22,354 bases of DNA from Caldifarciminota bacterium (lineage in GTDB: Bacteria; Hydrothermota; Tepidihabitantia; Tepidihabitantales; Tepidihabitantaceae). A model generated the notes under the pieces. It searched no databases, was not told where the DNA came from, and worked only from the letters and a program-made list of their open reading frames with translations. Below are positions 6,293-13,609 of the stretch, piece after piece. The stretch spans positions 1-22,354 of the forward strand of contig DSBX01000219.1 of the NCBI GenBank assembly GCA_011049385.1. The letters are read 5' to 3'. A program made the translations under genes and the position numbers. Within the stretch, counting starts at the first letter, position 1, and each line of letters starts with the position of its first letter.

Positions 6293-7606
6293 TTGACCGG
6301 CGGACCTGCCCGGCTATCCTCGGCCGTGGCCCTGCTCTGCCTGCTCATCGCCGGGAACATCATCATCACCGAGGTGATGTCGAACCCGGCCGGCGGCCAC
6401 GGCACCCGCTACCCCGAGGACCGCAACGAGTTCGTCGAACTCTACAACGCCGGCGACGAGGCGGTGGACCTCTTCGACTGGACCCTGGACGACGGCGACG
6501 CGGTCAGCCGCATCATCGCCTGGACCGACTCCAGCATACTCGACGAATGCCCGCACCTGGCCATCAACTCGACCTGGCTGGCGCCGGACCGGTTCGCGGT
6601 CGTGCTCGACCCGGACTACACTCACCCCGAACCGCTCGGCGGGCACGTCCGACCTTACCGGTTCGGCCGGGACGGAGACGGGAAGGACGTGCTCGTCCTC
6701 CGGCCGCACGGACGCCACCTCGGCAACCAGCTCCAACTCGAGGACCCGGTCACGATCGCCTCGCCCTGGGGCGACACGACCACCTTCGGCACCCCCTTCG
6801 CCCCGGACGATGGGTTCCCCACGAATCCCGGCGACGGCATCTCCTGGGAAAGGATAGACCTGCTCGGCCCGGACGCGCCCGCCAACTGGGCCCGGTCCCC
6901 GGACTCGACCGGCAGCACCCCGGGCGCGCCCAATGCCATCACGCTGATTCCCGACCTCGCGGTCACCGACATCACGATTACCGACAGCCTCGTGCCGGGT
7001 GAGGCGTTCACCGCGGTCGTCACGCTCGCGAACCCGGGCCTGGCCGTGGTGCAGGACTGGACCCTGCAGGTCTTCCTCGACGACAACGGCAACGAACGGC
7101 CCGACCCTTTGGAACAGCGCCGCTCGCTCTCCGGCTGGCGCTTCGCGCCGGACACCGACTCGACGCTCGAGTTCCGCTTCACCGCGCCCCGGGTGCGAAC
7201 CTCGCTCTGGGCGGTGCTCGACTGCCCGGCCGACCCGGACACCGCCGACAACCGCCGCCGGCTCGTCCTCGAACCGGGCGCGGGCGAACAGCATCTCCGT
7301 CTTGCCGCCCCGAGCTTCAGCCCGGACGGCGACGGCTTCGAGGACTCGCTGGCTGTCTCCTGGCATCTTCCTGCCGCAACCGGGCGGCTCGTGGTCCAGG
7401 TCTTCGACCTCAAGGGCCGGCTTGTCCGCGAACTGCACAACGGCCCGCCCGCCGCCGACCAGGGAACCTGCCACTGGGACGGCCAAACCGCCACCGGTCG
7501 TTCGTCGCCGGTCGGCGTCTACGCGGTCCGGCTCCGCTACACCCGCACCGGAGTCGCGATAGAAGAACAGCGCCCGGTGGCGCTGTATCGTTCCCCCGGC
7601 CGCTGA
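6293..7606 (+). CDS. exported lamin-tail-domain protein with CARDB-like and FlgD-like domains
   Basis: A 437-residue protein probably exported to the cell surface. A hydrophobic stretch AVALLCLLIAG at about residues 11-21 looks like a signal peptide. Residues about 23-205 are a lamin-tail (LTD) domain: IIITEVMSNP, NEFVELYNAGDEAVDLFDWTLDDG, and the late SPDSTGSTPGAPN. Residues about 213-320 resemble a CARDB Ig-like domain (DLAVTDITITDSLVPGE, DDNGNERPDPLEQ). The C-terminus has SFSPDGDGFEDSLAVSW, VFDLKGRLVREL, WDG and SSPVGVYAVRL, a FlgD-like/secretion-associated Ig fold. The start is uncertain: TTG at 6293 follows an in-frame TAA (6254-6256), and GTG at 6326 is the alternative; neither has a Shine-Dalgarno. 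It is divergent from the ECF sigma gene and ends 7 bases from the M23 gene on the other strand. Confidence 0.8.
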   Translation: MTGGPARLSSAVALLCLLIAGNIIITEVMSNPAGGHGTRYPEDRNEFVELYNAGDEAVDLFDWTLDDGDAVSRIIAWTDSSILDECPHLAINSTWLAPDRFAVVLDPDYTHPEPLGGHVRPYRFGRDGDGKDVLVLRPHGRHLGNQLQLEDPVTIASPWGDTTTFGTPFAPDDGFPTNPGDGISWERIDLLGPDAPANWARSPDSTGSTPGAPNAITLIPDLAVTDITITDSLVPGEAFTAVVTLANPGLAVVQDWTLQVFLDDNGNERPDPLEQRRSLSGWRFAPDTDSTLEFRFTAPRVRTSLWAVLDCPADPDTADNRRRLVLEPGAGEQHLRLAAPSFSPDGDGFEDSLAVSWHLPAATGRLVVQVFDLKGRLVRELHNGPPAADQGTCHWDGQTATGRSSPVGVYAVRLRYTRTGVAIEEQRPVALYRSPGR

Positions 7607-7613
7607 GGGCGCG

Positions 7614-8468
7614 TCAGTTGGAAATGATGTAGTTCTCGGGGTTGACCCAGACGCCCCGGCGCTTGACCCCGTAATGCAGGTGCGGGCCGGTGGCGCGGCC
7701 GGATGACCCGAGCCGGGCGATGTACTGCCCGCGCTTCACCTCGTCGCCGACCGAAACCGCGACCGACCGGCAATGAGAGTAGAAGGTCTTAAGCCCGTTG
7801 CCGTGGTCTATCTCCACCACCCGTCCCCAGTTTCCCCGCCAGCCGGTATCCACGACCTTGCCGTCCGCGGCCGCGACAATCCGGGTGCCGTAGGGCGCAA
7901 CGATATCAATGCCGTCGTGCATCTTCCGGCGGCCGGTGAATGGGTCCCGCCGGTAGCCGAAGCGGGAAGTCACCCAGCCCTGCACCGGCCAGATCGAGGG
8001 AATCCGGGCCAGCCGGTCGGCCTGGGTGCCGATGGCGTGTTCGATTTCGGTCAGCGAAGTTTCCTGGAACCGGGTCCGACGCAAGAGGTCATCCACCGAT
8101 GCCAGCTCATCGGGCATCGGCCTGCCGCCCACGCCGATCTGCCGCAGGTCCGGCGGAATCAGGTACAGCCCGGCCGCGGCCCGGAGCCGGTTGTCCATCT
8201 CCTCGGTCGCGGCCAGGAAGGTCCGGAAAGTATCCATCGCCGCGTGGTAGCGCACCACCCGAGCCTTGAGTTCGTAGTTCTCCGTGGTCAGCCGCTCGAG
8301 TCGGCCGTAATCGGCATGCCGGTACACCAACTCACGGCCGGCCAGCCCGACACCGACCACCAGCGCGACCAGGAGCGCCGCGGCAACGTATAAAGCATAG
8401 ATGGGGAGGGAGATACGCACCGCCCGGGTGCGGTGGCCGAGAGCGACCATAACCTGCAGTCGTTCCAC
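7614..8468 (-). CDS. membrane-anchored M23 family metallopeptidase
   Basis: A 284-residue predicted murein endopeptidase or inactive regulator of one. A basic N-terminus and one membrane segment (about 21-44) precede a helical, probably coiled-coil stretch (50-155) and a LytM/M23 domain (about 160-280). The zinc ligands expected of an active enzyme are present: H184 and D188 in HDGID, and H265 in PHLHYGV, with H232 in FYSH. The domain therefore looks catalytic, unlike EnvC/NlpD-type degenerate versions. The GTG start is chosen because the family-typical LQVMVALGHRTRAVRISLP follows it. The strong GGAGGGAGGG before it is better spaced for an ATG at 8479, which is in another frame. It follows the HEAT-repeat gene by 51 bases, so probably one operon. 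Confidence 0.88.
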   Translation of the reverse strand: MERLQVMVALGHRTRAVRISLPIYALYVAAALLVALVVGVGLAGRELVYRHADYGRLERLTTENYELKARVVRYHAAMDTFRTFLAATEEMDNRLRAAAGLYLIPPDLRQIGVGGRPMPDELASVDDLLRRTRFQETSLTEIEHAIGTQADRLARIPSIWPVQGWVTSRFGYRRDPFTGRRKMHDGIDIVAPYGTRIVAAADGKVVDTGWRGNWGRVVEIDHGNGLKTFYSHCRSVAVSVGDEVKRGQYIARLGSSGRATGPHLHYGVKRRGVWVNPENYIISN

Positions 8469-8519
8469 GATGTCAACATTGTAATCCCTCCCTCCCTGCT
8501 GTCAAACCGCCGCGGCGGG

Positions 8520-9908
8520 TCAAGCCCTCTCCAGCGCCGCAAGTGCCGTCTCGGCGGCATAGCGTACGCCGTGGTCCGGGTCCTCCAGGAGTCGCAGGAG
8601 CGGACGGATCGCCCGGGCATCACGGAGGCCTTGGAGCGTCTCGGCCGCCACCCGGCGGACATCAGGCGACTCATCGTCCAGCCGCCCGATGAGCGCGTCA
8701 GCGGCCCGACGGCGCGACGGCTCATCCTCGAACCGGAGCGCGACGACGAACGTCCGCGCGACCCGGCCGCCGTGCCGGGACAGGAACTCCGGCGCACCGG
8801 CTTCCTCCCAGCGCTCCAGCGCGACCAGCCGCGCGGCTTCGGTGGCCGGACTGCGCGGCCGCCAGCCCAGGGCGTCCAGCGCTTCGGCCGCGGCACGGCG
8901 GGCGAGCGGATGCGGGTCCAGGAGCATTGCCACCAGCCGCCGGCGAACCGCGCGGCCGGCGCGGGAGGCAAGGAATGAAGTTCCCTTAGTCTCCGAAGGA
9001 CTCCCGGCGCCAAGCGCCGGGGGGCTTACCGCCAGCGCGAGAGCCGCACCGGCTCGTATCTCCGGCTCGCCGTCCTCAAGCGCCTGGACCAGCGCGATAC
9101 GGGCGACACGGCCCATTCCACCGAGGAGCAGGGCGACACGCTTGCGATAGTCCTCACCGCAACCCCGGAAACTTCGTATCATCGGCTCGATGGCCCGCTT
9201 CTCATCCGCGGCCGCAAGCCTCTCGGCCGCGGCCAGCCGTTCCCCGCAATCCTTCCGGCCCAGCATCTCCAGCAGGGCCTCGGTTGACCCCGGCTCCGCC
9301 GGCACGGTCTCCGACGTGTCTGCGGACCGCTCCGGTCCGGGGCTCTCAGTCTCGTGTGACCACTCCACCCTCACGACATCCTCCGCCGGCCCGCCCAGCG
9401 CGGCCAGCGCTTTGCGCGCCTTCTCACGCACGTGGGCGTGCTCGTCCTCGGCGGCCAGCATCAGCATCTCAACGGCGCGCGCATCGCCCAGTTGCGCGAG
9501 AGCCTCGGCCGCCCCGGCCCGAACGCAGGCTTCCTCGTCGCCGAGAGCACCGATGAGCGCGGTCAGGGCATCCGGTGAGCCTATCTGCCCGAGCGACCGC
9601 ACCGCGGCGGCGCGGACATACCGGTTATTATCGGTGAGCAGTCTTACCAGGTGCGGCACCGCCGGGAACGCGCGGTAGACGCCGAGCAGTCGGGCCGCGT
9701 GTTGCCGCGCCGGGGCGGCGGCGTGTTCCAGCAGTTCGCAGAGCGGCGCTATCGCACGGGCATCGCCCAGTTGCGCGAGAGCCTCGGCCGCCTCCCAGCC
9801 GGTCACATCATCGCTGTGTTCGCCGAGGGTCCGGAGCAGGCTCCGGATACGGTCTCTGTTTCCATCTCGCAGTCCACCCCGGGACCGCCGTGTTCCAAGC
9901 ATCCCCAT
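8520..9908 (-). CDS. HEAT-repeat protein
   Basis: A 462-residue alpha-solenoid of PBS-lyase-type HEAT repeats of about 31 residues, marked by recurring AAEALAQLGDARAI, VRAAAVRSLGQIGSPDAL, VRRVAAETLQGLRDARAI and VRYAAETALAALE. The first block covers about residues 20-175; an acidic linker (about 180-207) separates it from a second block to the end. No signal peptide or membrane segment, so probably a cytoplasmic protein-binding scaffold; the partner is not visible. The start is strong: GGAGG is 7 bases before the ATG. A 33-base perfect DNA repeat lies inside the first block. The gene is followed by the M23 peptidase in the same direction. Confidence 0.9.
   Translation of the reverse strand: MGMLGTRRSRGGLRDGNRDRIRSLLRTLGEHSDDVTGWEAAEALAQLGDARAIAPLCELLEHAAAPARQHAARLLGVYRAFPAVPHLVRLLTDNNRYVRAAAVRSLGQIGSPDALTALIGALGDEEACVRAGAAEALAQLGDARAVEMLMLAAEDEHAHVREKARKALAALGGPAEDVVRVEWSHETESPGPERSADTSETVPAEPGSTEALLEMLGRKDCGERLAAAERLAAADEKRAIEPMIRSFRGCGEDYRKRVALLLGGMGRVARIALVQALEDGEPEIRAGAALALAVSPPALGAGSPSETKGTSFLASRAGRAVRRRLVAMLLDPHPLARRAAAEALDALGWRPRSPATEAARLVALERWEEAGAPEFLSRHGGRVARTFVVALRFEDEPSRRRAADALIGRLDDESPDVRRVAAETLQGLRDARAIRPLLRLLEDPDHGVRYAAETALAALERA
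9481..9513. repeat. 33-base perfect direct repeat inside the HEAT gene, copy 1
   Basis: Identical to 9760-9792. It encodes EALAQLGDARA in two repeats that lie 93 residues (three 31-residue repeats) apart. Neighbouring repeats differ at the DNA level, so this pair has been kept identical by recent duplication or gene conversion. Confidence 0.85.
9760..9792. repeat. 33-base perfect direct repeat inside the HEAT gene, copy 2
   Basis: The partner of 9481-9513, 279 bases away in direct orientation, encoding the same segment in an earlier HEAT repeat. Flanking bases diverge immediately on both sides. Confidence 0.85.
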
Positions 9909-9993
9909 CTCAAGCCTCCTGCATCATCACTGCCGGTTGCCCGGCCCTTACGCGCGGCGCACAACCGCACAGCCGACGCGCTATCAACTCGGA

Positions 9994-10010
9994 TCAGAAG
10001 TGACTTCTGA
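9994..10010. promoter_or_regulatory. perfect 17-base palindrome, operator candidate
   Basis: TCAGAAGTGACTTCTGA has 8-base arms around a central G. A symmetric site of this size fits a dimeric transcription factor. It lies 86 bases before the HEAT start, inside the leader predicted from the promoter at 10061-10088. No regulator for it can be named. Confidence 0.5.
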
Positions 10011-10060
10011 GCTGTCCGGTGTTTGCCCCGACCGGACCTCTCAAACCTCCGATGTGCTAC

Positions 10061-10088
10061 ATCCTAGCGCCCCGGCTCCATTTGTCAA
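10061..10088 (-). promoter_or_regulatory. predicted promoter of the HEAT-M23 operon
   Basis: On the minus strand a perfect TTGACA (10083-10088), a 16-base spacer and TAGGAT (10061-10066). Transcription would begin near 10055, giving a leader of about 147 bases that contains the palindrome at 9994-10010. Confidence 0.42.
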
Positions 10089-10160
10089 GCGTCCGGGGCG
10101 GTTGCCTGATTCCGGTTCCTTCGCTTGACCACCTCCTCTCTCTCCGCATTCAAAACCACC

Positions 10161-10250
10161 CATCTGCGTGCATCTGCCTGTCTGCGTGCGGCCCGCCTGC
10201 TGCCGCGCGGGCAGGTCACGCACAGGCAGGCGTCCATCGGCGGTTACTCC
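10161..10250 (+). repeat. intergenic decamer/hairpin repeat element, copy A
   Basis: It begins with near-decamer units (CATCTGCGTG, CATCTGCCTG, then TCTGCGTGCG), continues into a large imperfect hairpin with arms CTGCCTG/CAGGCAG (10174-10180/10223-10229), GTGCG/CGCAC and GCCCGC/GCGGGC (10191-10196/10207-10212), and ends with the 16-base core GCGTCCATCGGCGGTT (10230-10245) that is exactly repeated at 14114 and 17946. Confidence 0.65.
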
Positions 10251-10284
10251 TCCCGGACTGCGCCTCATCCGGCTAAGAAGGCCC

Positions 10285-10304
10285 ATTGCGGACATATCCG
10301 CAAT
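10285..10304. promoter_or_regulatory. 20-base inverted repeat upstream of dapL, operator candidate
   Basis: ATTGCGGACATATCCGCAAT has perfect 8-base arms around CATA. It ends 21 bases before the predicted -35 of dapL. No T-tract follows, so an operator is more likely than a terminator. Confidence 0.5.
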
Positions 10305-10325
10305 CATACCCCGCGAAGGCCGCTC

Positions 10326-10353
10326 TTGACATCTCGCCCGCTTCGGCTACAAC
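10326..10353 (+). promoter_or_regulatory. predicted dapL operon promoter, leaderless type
   Basis: A perfect TTGACA (10326-10331), a 16-base spacer and TACAAC (10348-10353, 4 of 6). The -10 ends 7 bases before the ATG at 10361, so transcription should begin at the start codon. There is no Shine-Dalgarno. Confidence 0.5.
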
Positions 10354-10360
10354 TTAGCGG

Positions 10361-11521
10361 ATGAAAGACGTGCAGGCCCGGCGCCTGGGCCGGATTCCGC
10401 CCTACCTGTTCCAGGAACTGGACGACCTGAAGGCGAAGACGAAGGGCGATGTCATTGACTTGGGCGAGGGCAGTCCGGACCTCCCGCCCCCGGCGGCCCT
10501 GATGCGTGCTCTTGAACGCGCGCTCAAGCGGCCGGAGAACCACCGCTACCCGAGCTATGCCGGCAAGCTCGAAACCCGGCAGGCGGTGGCGGACTGGTAC
10601 CGGCGGCGCTTCCGGGTCCGGCTCGACCCGGCCACCGAGGTAACGATGCTCATCGGCTCCAAGGAGGGCGTCGCTCATCTCATCCGCGGCACCTGCGGCC
10701 CGGGTGACCGCGTCGCTTACGGCGACCCCGCCTACCCGGTCTACCCCAACCAGGCCCGGCTGGCCGGCGCGACGCCGGTCCCGGTCCCGCTCCGGGCCGA
10801 AAACGACTTCTTGCCCGACCTCGACGAACTGGAGAACATCGCCCCGCGCATCAAGCTCCTCTGCCTGAACTACCCCGCCAACCCGACCGCCGCGGTCGCC
10901 GGCTTCGGATTCTGGCGCGAGGTCATCGCACTCGCCCGCAAGTACGACTTCTGCGTCGTCAACGACTGCGTCTACTCCGAGTTGTCCTTCGGCGCGAAGC
11001 CGCCCAGCATCCTCCAGGTGCCGGGCGCGAAGGAGCACTGCCTGGAGTTTCATTCGCTCTCGAAGACGTTCAGCATCGCGGGCTGGCGCATCGGCGTCGC
11101 GGTCGGCAACCCGGCGCTGGTGAAGGCGCTCCTGCGCATCAAGCAGAACACCGACTCCGGCCCGTTCGGCGCGATCCAGGACGCGGCCGCCTGGGCGCTC
11201 CGGCACGGTGATGCGGCGGCCGAGGCAATCCGGGCCCGCTACCGCCGCCGCCGGGACGCGTTCTGCGCCGGGCTGGCCCGGCACGGTTGGCCGGTGCCGG
11301 TCCCGGAAGCAACCTTCTACGTCTGGACGGAAATCCCACGCGGCAAGGACGATTACGCCTTCACCCTCGACCTGCTCCGCAACTGCCGGGTCGTCGCCGC
11401 GCCCGGGTCCGGCTTCGGCCGGGCCGGCCGGGGCTACGTCCGCTTCGCCCTGGTGCAGGACGAGAAGCGCCTGCGAAAGGCGGCGGACCGAATCGGAAGG
11501 TGGGTCAGCGAATGCCGCTGA
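10361..11521 (+). CDS. dapL: PLP-dependent aminotransferase, LL-diaminopimelate aminotransferase-like
   Basis: A 386-residue class I/II fold-type-I aminotransferase. HSLSKTFSIAGWRIGVAVGN (231-250) carries the Schiff-base lysine K235; LNYPANPT holds N174, and NDCVYSEL holds D202 and Y205, the usual PLP contacts. The early HRYPSYAGKLETRQAVADWY and late KQNTDSGPFGAIQ resemble LL-DAP aminotransferases, which convert tetrahydrodipicolinate to LL-diaminopimelate in one step. The aspartokinase gene overlapping its 3' end supports a role in the aspartate/DAP pathway, feeding lysine and murein. An AlaC- or AspC-like aminotransferase is the alternative. First gene of a four-gene operon; its start lacks a Shine-Dalgarno but has a promoter placed for a leaderless mRNA. 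Confidence 0.82.
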   Translation: MKDVQARRLGRIPPYLFQELDDLKAKTKGDVIDLGEGSPDLPPPAALMRALERALKRPENHRYPSYAGKLETRQAVADWYRRRFRVRLDPATEVTMLIGSKEGVAHLIRGTCGPGDRVAYGDPAYPVYPNQARLAGATPVPVPLRAENDFLPDLDELENIAPRIKLLCLNYPANPTAAVAGFGFWREVIALARKYDFCVVNDCVYSELSFGAKPPSILQVPGAKEHCLEFHSLSKTFSIAGWRIGVAVGNPALVKALLRIKQNTDSGPFGAIQDAAAWALRHGDAAAEAIRARYRRRRDAFCAGLARHGWPVPVPEATFYVWTEIPRGKDDYAFTLDLLRNCRVVAAPGSGFGRAGRGYVRFALVQDEKRLRKAADRIGRWVSECR

Positions 11522-12729
11522 TCGTTCAGAAATTCGGCGGGGGCTCGCTGGCCGACCTCGGCCGCATCCGCCGTGTCGCCCGGCGCATCGCCAGCACCCG
11601 GCGCAAGGGCAACCGCGTCGTCGCGGTCGTCTCGGCGATGGGCCGGACCACCGACGAACTCACCCGACTCGCCCACGAACTCTCGCCCGCGCCCCGGCGC
11701 CGCGAACTGGATATGCTGCTCACCGCCGGCGAACGACAGACGATGGCCCTGCTCTCGATCGCCCTCACCGAGCTGGGTTGCGAGGCGGTCAGCTTCACCG
11801 GCTCGCAGGTCGGTATCATCACCGACCGGCTCCACAGCGACGCCCGCATCGAAGAGATCCGCGGTGACCGCCTGCGCGACGCCCTGTGCCGGAACCGGGT
11901 GCCGATCGTCGCCGGTTTCCAGGGCATGAGCGCGGACCGGGAAATCACCACCCTCGGCCGCGGCGGCAGTGACGTCACCGCCATCGCCCTCGCCGCGGTG
12001 CTCAAGGCCGCCGCCTGCGAGCTGAACAAGGATGTCGAGGGCGTTTTCACCGAGAACCCGCACGAGTTCCCGCAGGCGCGGTTCGTGCCCGAAATCAGCT
12101 TCGGCGAACTCAGCGAACTGGCCGGCTCCGGCTCCGAGGTCATCCACCCCCGGGCCTGCGCGCTGGCCGAGAAGTACCGCGTGCCGCTCGTTATCCGGTC
12201 CGCCTTCAGTCGAAAGCGAGGCAGTATCGTGAAACCGACGAAACAGCTCGAGAAGGCCTTTGTCCGCGCCCTGACCCACAGCCACGAAATCGTCCGCATC
12301 AACCTGCTCGACGTGCCGCGGCGCGGCCGGTGCCTGCACCAAGTCATCACCCGGCTGGCCGAGGCGCGCATCCCGGTCCTGCTCTTCAGCCACGGCAGTC
12401 TCCACGGCGGCCGCTTCGACCTTACCTACTACCTGCCCGGTCGGTTCCGCGACCCGGCCGCGGAGATCCTGGGCGCGGTCGCCCGCGAGGTCGGAACCAA
12501 GGGCGTCGAACTCGCCGACGACCTCGCCTCGGTGTCGGTCGTCGGGCCGGGCATCGGTTCAGACCCGGAGATAATGTCCGGCACCCTCGACACCCTGCGC
12601 CAGGTCGGCTGTCATCTCGCCGCCTTCTCCGCCTCGGAGACCCGGCTCACCGCCTTTCTCGACCGCAAGGACTTGAAGACCGCCGGCGCCGCGCTTCTCG
12701 GCCGGTTCCGGCTCACCGGGCGGAAATGA
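11512..12729 (+). CDS. aspartokinase with C-terminal ACT domains
   Basis: A 405-residue monofunctional aspartate kinase, the first step of the aspartate pathway (aspartate + ATP to aspartyl phosphate). The amino-acid-kinase domain has QKFGGGSL (6-13), VVSAMG (39-44), TAGER (71-75), LGRGGSDVTA (148-157) and ELNKDVEGVFT (170-180). The C-terminal ~130 residues form a tandem ACT region (IVRINLLDVP, LASVSVVGPGIGSDPEIM), the site of lysine/threonine feedback in the family. Two positions differ from the common pattern: KFGGT is KFGGG, and YTDV is NKDV. The ATG at 11512 overlaps the aminotransferase by 10 bases and is preceded by GGAAGGTGGG. It overlaps scpB in an ATGA. Probably active, but the substitutions warrant a check. 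Confidence 0.92.
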   Translation: MPLIVQKFGGGSLADLGRIRRVARRIASTRRKGNRVVAVVSAMGRTTDELTRLAHELSPAPRRRELDMLLTAGERQTMALLSIALTELGCEAVSFTGSQVGIITDRLHSDARIEEIRGDRLRDALCRNRVPIVAGFQGMSADREITTLGRGGSDVTAIALAAVLKAAACELNKDVEGVFTENPHEFPQARFVPEISFGELSELAGSGSEVIHPRACALAEKYRVPLVIRSAFSRKRGSIVKPTKQLEKAFVRALTHSHEIVRINLLDVPRRGRCLHQVITRLAEARIPVLLFSHGSLHGGRFDLTYYLPGRFRDPAAEILGAVAREVGTKGVELADDLASVSVVGPGIGSDPEIMSGTLDTLRQVGCHLAAFSASETRLTAFLDRKDLKTAGAALLGRFRLTGRK

Positions 12730-13490
12730 CCACCGACGACCCCGGCACCAGGGACCGCAAGGAAGCAACCCGGGACCAACCGGAAGGCGGCGCGGCCCCG
12801 GACCCCGTCGCCGAGTTCGCGCTCGTCGTCGAGGCCCTGCTTTTCTCGGCCGAAGAGCCGGTGCCCGCCTCCAAGCTCGCGGAAATCGGCGGCATGGAAA
12901 TCGGACGCGTGCGCGATGCGGTCACCGCGCTCAACCGCGTCTACGAGGACAGCGGCCGCACCTTCCGCATCCACCGCGTCGCCCAGGGCTTCCAGCTCTA
13001 CACCCTGCCCGATTTCGCCCAGCCCGTGCGCCAGCTCTACCGCCGCCAGCTCATCCAGCGCCTGTCCCGGGCCGCGCTCGAGGTCCTCGCCATCATCGCC
13101 TACCGCCAGCCGGTGACCCGGCCTCAGGTCGAAGAGTTCCGCGGGGTTGACTGCTCCGGTCCGATCGTGACCCTGCTCGAGCGCCGGCTCATCGCCACCG
13201 CGGGCAAGGCCCGAAGGCCCGGCAGTCCGTACCTCTACCGGACGACCCGGGAGTTCCTGCGCTACTTCGGTCTCGAATCGCTGGACGACCTGCCGCCGCT
13301 CGAGGAGCTCGGCGCATTCCTCGCCGGTGCGCTCGAGGAGCAGGACCGCCAGCTCGAAATCACCACCAGCGAACAGCTCGCCATCGGCGACGAACGCATC
13401 GTCGAGGCCGCCCGAGCCGACGAGGAGGCGCTCGAAAGCAACGATGCCCCCCCGGCCACCGACGCCGGAGAAGCGGAAGAACCGAAATAA
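12726..13490 (+). CDS. scpB: segregation and condensation protein B
   Basis: A 254-residue ScpB, the winged-helix kleisin-partner subunit of the SMC-ScpAB condensin that organises the chromosome. After a variable acidic N-terminus, the core begins with VVEALLFSAEEPVPASKLAEI (in two pieces, about 32-52) and contains the family block RLSRAALEVLAIIAYRQPVTRPQVEEFRGV (about 110-139), then LLERRLIATAGKARRPGSPYLYRTTREFLRYFGL. The C-terminal 70 residues are acidic and variable. It starts inside the aspartokinase stop (ATGA, 4-base overlap). The usual partner scpA is not next to it, so that must be elsewhere. The stop TAA overlaps an ATA that may begin the next gene. Confidence 0.93.
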   Translation: MTTDDPGTRDRKEATRDQPEGGAAPDPVAEFALVVEALLFSAEEPVPASKLAEIGGMEIGRVRDAVTALNRVYEDSGRTFRIHRVAQGFQLYTLPDFAQPVRQLYRRQLIQRLSRAALEVLAIIAYRQPVTRPQVEEFRGVDCSGPIVTLLERRLIATAGKARRPGSPYLYRTTREFLRYFGLESLDDLPPLEELGAFLAGALEEQDRQLEITTSEQLAIGDERIVEAARADEEALESNDAPPATDAGEAEEPK

Positions 13491-13609
13491 CCCGGTCGGA
13501 AGCAGACGACGCGGTCCACATCGCCCCGGCCTGCGGCCCGCGCGCCCTGCTCATCTGCGGCCTGCTCGGTGCTGACGAAACTGTCCTGGCCGAGGCCGAA
13601 GCCCGGCTG

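Larger units (their letters stand above)
9909..10360. other. 452-base divergent regulatory region between the HEAT gene and dapL
   Basis: No gene is seen. From left to right it holds the leader and predicted promoter of the HEAT operon, a perfect 17-base palindrome (9994-10010), a decamer/hairpin repeat element (10161-10250), a 20-base inverted repeat (10285-10304) and the predicted dapL promoter. It is the densest non-coding region of the window. Confidence 0.6.

Noticed and set aside
10161..10190. CRISPR-like short repeats
   Set aside because: The decamer units are contiguous and lack unique spacers of constant length; no cas genes are nearby.
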